Shown here one piece after another: positions 60,201-64,000 of a DNA stretch of 64,000 bases (positions are counted from its first letter, which is position 1; each line of letters opens with the position of its first letter). Under the pieces are notes generated by a model, which worked only from the letters and a program-made list of their open reading frames with translations, did not search any database and had not been told where the DNA came from. The stretch comes from JARLGU01 sp036504535 (GTDB taxonomy: Bacteria; Armatimonadota; Armatimonadia; Armatimonadales; Capsulimonadaceae): contig DASXUY010000055.1 in NCBI GenBank assembly GCA_036504535.1, positions 1 through 64,000 on the forward strand, read 5' to 3'. Made by a program: the position numbers and the translations under genes.

Positions 60201-62567
60201 TTAGGCTGCCGAGCGGGCTTTTGGGGTGGCCGGGCGCAAAGCAATACCAAACGCCTTCCACCAGTGGGCGGAGCGGGCTCTCTCGACCTCCGAGATGGCA
60301 TCGGCGCCTCGTGTGTCGCGTTCCTTGGATACGAGGACGGTCACGTCGGCATCGGGCGCGTAGGCGGCGATGGTGATGTCTTCCGTGAGCGCGTCGACTG
60401 CTGCGAGAACGTTGGCTATAGGGACCGTGGCTTCGGCGCGGTAGCGGCTGGGGAGGACTCGGTGCGCGAGTTGGGCGTAAGCAGCGGGAGTGCGGGACGC
60501 GCGGGACGGCAGCCCCATCATGACCAGTGCCTGACACATGCGGCGGTAGCGGTCTTGCGTGATATGTTTGGCGCTCGCGATCACTTCGGCGTCGGCTGCT
60601 CCAAGTTCGCCAGACTTCTGGATCATGGCTTGCTTGCTGTTAAGGCGCATTTGCTCACGCATGCGATCGACGACTTCAATCTTGATCACGTATGTGAGGC
60701 AAACGAGGACGGTCGTGAAGAGGATGACCGGCATCGGGCCGTTCAGGTTGAGGAAGTTCATCAACGAGTAATAGAGCTGCCTCAACCCCTCAAATGAAGC
60801 CTTCGAGTCGGCCTTCTTCGTCTCTGAGACAGCCCCACCGGTTGGGTCGAACGTGACCCAGCCGTAGTTGGGGAAGTAGACCTCCACCCATGCATGCTTG
60901 TCGCGCGCCCGGATGTCGTACGCTTGCTTCTGATTGAGCGATCCCGGGGCGAAACCAGTGGCGACGCGCGCAGGCAATCCTGCGTAGCGGCAGAGGAGGG
61001 CCATCGACGACGAAAACAGGTCGCAGTAGCCCTTGTGGGACGTAAACAGGAAGTAGTTGACGGCATCCGCGTCCTGCGGGATGGGGTCGACCTTCAGACT
61101 ATAGACGCAGTTCGCCGAGACCCATTGGCGTATCGCCTCCGCCTTATTGAACTCGGTCCGCTGATCCGGCGGAAGCGAGTTGACGATGTTAAGCGCCGTT
61201 TCGCCAATCTTGACACGCTCACTGTCGGTCAGGACGTCCTGGCCGCGGTCGTCGATGTAGCGGTGCTTGATATCGGCCGGGTATTTTGGTGACTTGACAG
61301 TCGCAAGCAGCGTCGGGCTCTGCAATATGGGGTTCGAGATAGTCAGGTATGCGAACTTCTGCTGTAGGGCATCGTACCCGACATAGCCATCCGGTGTTTG
61401 CTCAAGCTCGGTTTGCTGGCGTGGCGGGAGTTGGATTTCGAACGTGCCCTGGGGCGAGTACACCGTGCTCGTTCGGCCCAGCATCACGTCGAATCGCGTA
61501 CGAAGTTCGGGAAGCTTCGCCGGCGAGGTACCCTTCTTTCCCGGCTTCGGTGCGGGTAGCTCTGGTCCTTCCACCTCGGCGAACCGGCGCAGGCGATAGG
61601 ACGCCTGAGGGTTCCCTTCCACGTCGATAAGCGTTGGTGGGACGGCATACGACGGTGAGCCTAGCGTGCTGGTCCAACCATGGCGCGTGTAGTGGTCGTA
61701 TGTGCGCCCACGCCAATAGTGCTCCTGGCGGTCGCTTGGCGTCGCAACCATGACCACTGTGTCATCGGCGGTGTATCCGTCCCCGGTGCCAATGTTGAAA
61801 TTGGGGTCATCCGAGAAGTCGATGATCTGCGCCTTGGCGGTGTCATTGGCATTGCCCGGCGCGAAGAACTGCTTCATGGCCTGGCCAAGCGACAGACCGG
61901 CGCCGATCATTCGCACGGGGACGACCAAAGCGGTCCCCGCCACCATCGCCACGAATCCCATCGCGACACACAAGACGAGGTGCGTCTTAAGGATGGTGCT
62001 GTCCGACGCCGACTTCTGCGACGGCAGCCACGTCCGGTGGATGAGGTAGTTCTGGTGCATCACCATATACAGCGACGCCATCACGTAGATGACGAAGTAC
62101 ATGATCAGGTCGGCGTTGACGTTGAACGCGCCTACGAGGCCGATCATTGCCACCGAAGTCACGGATGTGAACACGACAGCACCGTCGCTGGTGAGAGTCC
62201 ATGCACGAATGACGCTGAGCCACACGAGCAGGACGGCGATCATCATGTCGCTCTGGAGTGCTTCGATTGGGATAAAGGAAGTCGCGTCAATGGTATGCCG
62301 CAGGTACCGAATGGCCATATAGCCAGCGAGGACCAGGGGGATACCGTTGATGACACGCTTGTCGATCTGCATCCAGCGGCAGGTCACAGAGAAGATGAAG
62401 CCGAGGGCCGCCAGCAACATGGTCGCCGACGTGAAGCGGTCATTCCCTAGCACCGAGTTCACTGCAGCGATGCCGCAGATGGTGACGATCAGCCCGCTGA
62501 TGTAAAGCGGTAGGCTGACTGGTTCTGGCGGTGCCTTTGTTTTAGCTGTCACAGATGCGCTAGACAT
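60201..62567 (-). CDS. Membrane transglutaminase-like protein (TgpA/DUF3488 type)
   Basis: The 788-residue protein has about six N-terminal membrane helices (to about residue 245), a large extracytoplasmic part, a transglutaminase-like domain with catalytic Cys in GYCDLFSSSMALLCRYAGLPAR, His in HAWVEVYFPNYG and Asp in FDPTGG, then one more helix and a cytoplasmic tail. This is the standard TgpA layout. The ATG at 62567, with AAGGG eight bases upstream, overlaps the DUF58 stop by eight bases. Together with DUF58 and MoxR it forms a widespread operon of unclear function, linked to cell envelope processes. Confidence 0.9.
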   Translation of the reverse strand: MSSASVTAKTKAPPEPVSLPLYISGLIVTICGIAAVNSVLGNDRFTSATMLLAALGFIFSVTCRWMQIDKRVINGIPLVLAGYMAIRYLRHTIDATSFIPIEALQSDMMIAVLLVWLSVIRAWTLTSDGAVVFTSVTSVAMIGLVGAFNVNADLIMYFVIYVMASLYMVMHQNYLIHRTWLPSQKSASDSTILKTHLVLCVAMGFVAMVAGTALVVPVRMIGAGLSLGQAMKQFFAPGNANDTAKAQIIDFSDDPNFNIGTGDGYTADDTVVMVATPSDRQEHYWRGRTYDHYTRHGWTSTLGSPSYAVPPTLIDVEGNPQASYRLRRFAEVEGPELPAPKPGKKGTSPAKLPELRTRFDVMLGRTSTVYSPQGTFEIQLPPRQQTELEQTPDGYVGYDALQQKFAYLTISNPILQSPTLLATVKSPKYPADIKHRYIDDRGQDVLTDSERVKIGETALNIVNSLPPDQRTEFNKAEAIRQWVSANCVYSLKVDPIPQDADAVNYFLFTSHKGYCDLFSSSMALLCRYAGLPARVATGFAPGSLNQKQAYDIRARDKHAWVEVYFPNYGWVTFDPTGGAVSETKKADSKASFEGLRQLYYSLMNFLNLNGPMPVILFTTVLVCLTYVIKIEVVDRMREQMRLNSKQAMIQKSGELGAADAEVIASAKHITQDRYRRMCQALVMMGLPSRASRTPAAYAQLAHRVLPSRYRAEATVPIANVLAAVDALTEDITIAAYAPDADVTVLVSKERDTRGADAISEVERARSAHWWKAFGIALRPATPKARSAA

Positions 62568-63870
62568 AGGTCGTCCCTTGAAGTACTCGAACAAGCTCGC
62601 CGTCGGGCGCTATGTGGAACTCACGACCGTACCGAGTGCTGACGACGCGTGTCTTCACCTCTGGTGTGTCGGCCGCCACATCCGCTGGCTTACGCTTCCG
62701 GGCTAGCAGTTCACGCATCTTCTTCTGGTGCAGGTCGTGGAAGGCGGTCTTTTCCAGCCAGAACAGGCAGATGCTGCTGCTGGCGGGAGAGCGCATCCAC
62801 TGATCGAGGACGGTGCGAAGCTGCGGGTTGTCGGACGATTCGGGTGTAATGGCGACCAAGATGGTTCCCGGGCGGACCAGGCGCATCGCCTGTTCGACCA
62901 CTGTCGCGAACGGGATGTCCGACGTCGGCTCGCATCTCGCCAACATGTCCAGCGCTGTAGGCAGGTGCTCGATGCCACGCATTGGCGTCGTTGCGGTCGC
63001 AAGGTCGTCGCACGTAATGAGGCTCGTTGGGCTGCCGAAGCGGAGGCCAGCGCCGACGATGGAGGCGGCGAGGGTGACGCCGTACTCGAGCGCGCTTTCG
63101 AGGCCGGCGCCGCTGTCGGCGTAGGCATCCTTGGACGTGTCAAGTGCGACGAGTATGGAGTTGGCGTACCCTTGCGAGTACTCGGTCACCGCGAGTACAC
63201 CGGTTCGCGCAGTGGACTTCCAGTTGACTCGCCTGAGTTCGTCGCCTGGGCGGTACTCGCGGACCCCGTCGAAGTCGGTGCCACTGCCGCGTGACTGAGC
63301 GCTGTCCTGGTCCTGCCATCCGTGGCCGCCGCCAGCATCGAGGAACTCGGGGCGCATGGGGAGCACCTCCGGATACACGATGATGTCGGCTTGATCGTTC
63401 AGGGTCTTGCGAAAAGTCGAGAAGCCGAGCGGGTCGGACGATAGCAGGCGCATCGGACCGACGTGGTATTGTCCGCGCTTCAAAGGTTCGATGTAGTAGG
63501 TGACGTCTTCAGCGTCCCCCGGCCACAGGCTGAGGATCAGCGGGCCTTGCGGTGTGTCGCTACCCGCGAAGCGAAGCCAGCGCGGCATGCGATCCGAGAT
63601 GCGGAGGAAGAAGCGCGGGAAGAAGGTGGTGTTTCGGACGGTCACTCGCACACGGATGCGTTCGTGGACATGGCACGTCGCTGGCATCTGGCGGTCGCAT
63701 TCGATGCCCTTGGAGAACAGGAAGCCCATCAGCCAGCTGACGCCGGGCACGACTGCGACGACCACGGCCATGAGGTACATCTGCTGTGCGCCAAGTAGCG
63801 CAGCGACGACCAGCAGGAATATGGCCGCTGTCCGTATCGCGAGCTTCTTTATTTGGGCGTCGATGAGCAT
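62560..63870 (-). CDS. DUF58 domain protein
   Basis: The 436-residue protein has two N-terminal membrane helices (FLLVVAALLGAQQMYLMAVVVAVVPG), a beta-rich region and the DUF58 core with DFDGVREYRPGDELRRVNWKS. The C-terminal part resembles a von Willebrand A fold without the full metal site (ILVALDTSKDAYADS). DUF58 proteins are encoded next to MoxR ATPases, which may act on the VWA-like fold. It is the middle gene of the operon and starts 12 bases after the MoxR stop. Confidence 0.9.
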   Translation of the reverse strand: MLIDAQIKKLAIRTAAIFLLVVAALLGAQQMYLMAVVVAVVPGVSWLMGFLFSKGIECDRQMPATCHVHERIRVRVTVRNTTFFPRFFLRISDRMPRWLRFAGSDTPQGPLILSLWPGDAEDVTYYIEPLKRGQYHVGPMRLLSSDPLGFSTFRKTLNDQADIIVYPEVLPMRPEFLDAGGGHGWQDQDSAQSRGSGTDFDGVREYRPGDELRRVNWKSTARTGVLAVTEYSQGYANSILVALDTSKDAYADSGAGLESALEYGVTLAASIVGAGLRFGSPTSLITCDDLATATTPMRGIEHLPTALDMLARCEPTSDIPFATVVEQAMRLVRPGTILVAITPESSDNPQLRTVLDQWMRSPASSSICLFWLEKTAFHDLHQKKMRELLARKRKPADVAADTPEVKTRVVSTRYGREFHIAPDGELVRVLQGTTYV

Positions 63871-63882
63871 GGGTACCCTTTG

Positions 63883-64000
63883 CTATCGAACGGTTGGAAC
63901 AGGAACGGTTTCGGCGATCTCGTGGAGCACCTGCGCGGACGACACGGTCTTAAGGCGCGCTTCCGGCCTCAAGATGATGCGGTGCCCGAGCACGGGGCTG
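63883..64000 (-). CDS. moxR: MoxR-type AAA ATPase, C-terminal end only
   Basis: Only the last 38 residues are in the window: the frame reads PVLGHRIILRPEARLKTVSS, then a helix ending IAETVPVPTVR, and stops at 63883. This is the conserved C-terminus of MoxR ATPases, and the DUF58 and transglutaminase genes that follow support it. The rest lies beyond the window edge. Confidence 0.85.
   Translation of the reverse strand, partial: SPVLGHRIILRPEARLKTVSSAQVLHEIAETVPVPTVR

Overview
The window most likely comes from a member of the Armatimonadota or a close relative. The main evidence is three prepilin-type proteins, at about 5.7, 50.2 and 58.1 kb. Each has the N-terminal methylation/cleavage helix and the C-terminal RH-x8-DGH signature that is greatly expanded in that phylum. 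A large stock of polysaccharide-degrading genes, a stressosome module and GC-rich DNA with standard TTGACA/TATAAT promoters fit this. The assignment is inference; no rRNA or tRNA gene is visible.

Region 1 (0-17.8 kb) is a mannose-glycan utilisation locus. A LacI-type regulator (16.7 kb, +) faces a minus-strand operon coding for a sugar-binding protein, two permeases, an ABC ATPase, a GH2 beta-mannosidase-like enzyme and a GH38 alpha-mannosidase. Beyond it lie a prepilin-like protein, a GxGYxYP-family protein, a GH130 phosphorylase and a phosphohexomutase. A 14-bp near-palindrome, consensus TACAGACGTCTGTA, occurs at the promoters of the ABC operon (twice), the pilin gene, the GxGYxYP gene and the regulator itself. 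I read it as the regulator's operator. The pathway would be uptake of mannosides, hydrolysis, phosphorolysis to mannose-1-phosphate and isomerisation to a 6-phosphate.

Region 2 (18-32.1 kb) holds a small secreted protein, an aldo/keto reductase and the most unusual feature: eight consecutive, same-strand, translationally coupled paralogs of about 480-510 residues. Each is a single-pass membrane-anchored protein with near-identical ends and a diverged centre. I recognise no family. Region 3 (32.1-35.6 kb) has metK behind a sigma-70 promoter and a SAM-I (S-box) riboswitch, an unknown His-rich protein and hisG.

Region 4 (35.7-41.8 kb) has a short membrane protein, then a stressosome-type operon: response regulator-PAS-SpoIIE phosphatase, RsbR, RsbS, RsbT, an RsbT-RsbX fusion, and an RsbT-like/histidine kinase fusion. 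Region 5 (42-51 kb) has a glycine-rich RRM protein, a ferredoxin, a secreted discoidin-like protein, a fused E1 and an E2 of a 2-oxoacid dehydrogenase, a tandem pair of exported amidohydrolase-like proteins (one without its metal ligands), and a second pilin.

Region 6 (51-54.7 kb) has class II fructose-bisphosphate aldolase, whose 3' end plus terminator is present three times. The three copies bracket two different toxin-antitoxin modules, and the first toxin carries an in-frame amber codon. Region 7 (54.7-60.1 kb) is a xylan locus: acetylxylan esterase, GH10 xylanase, a third pilin and a LacI regulator with a perfect 18-bp palindrome at its own promoter. Region 8 (60.2-64 kb) is a MoxR-DUF58-TgpA transglutaminase operon that runs off the window edge.
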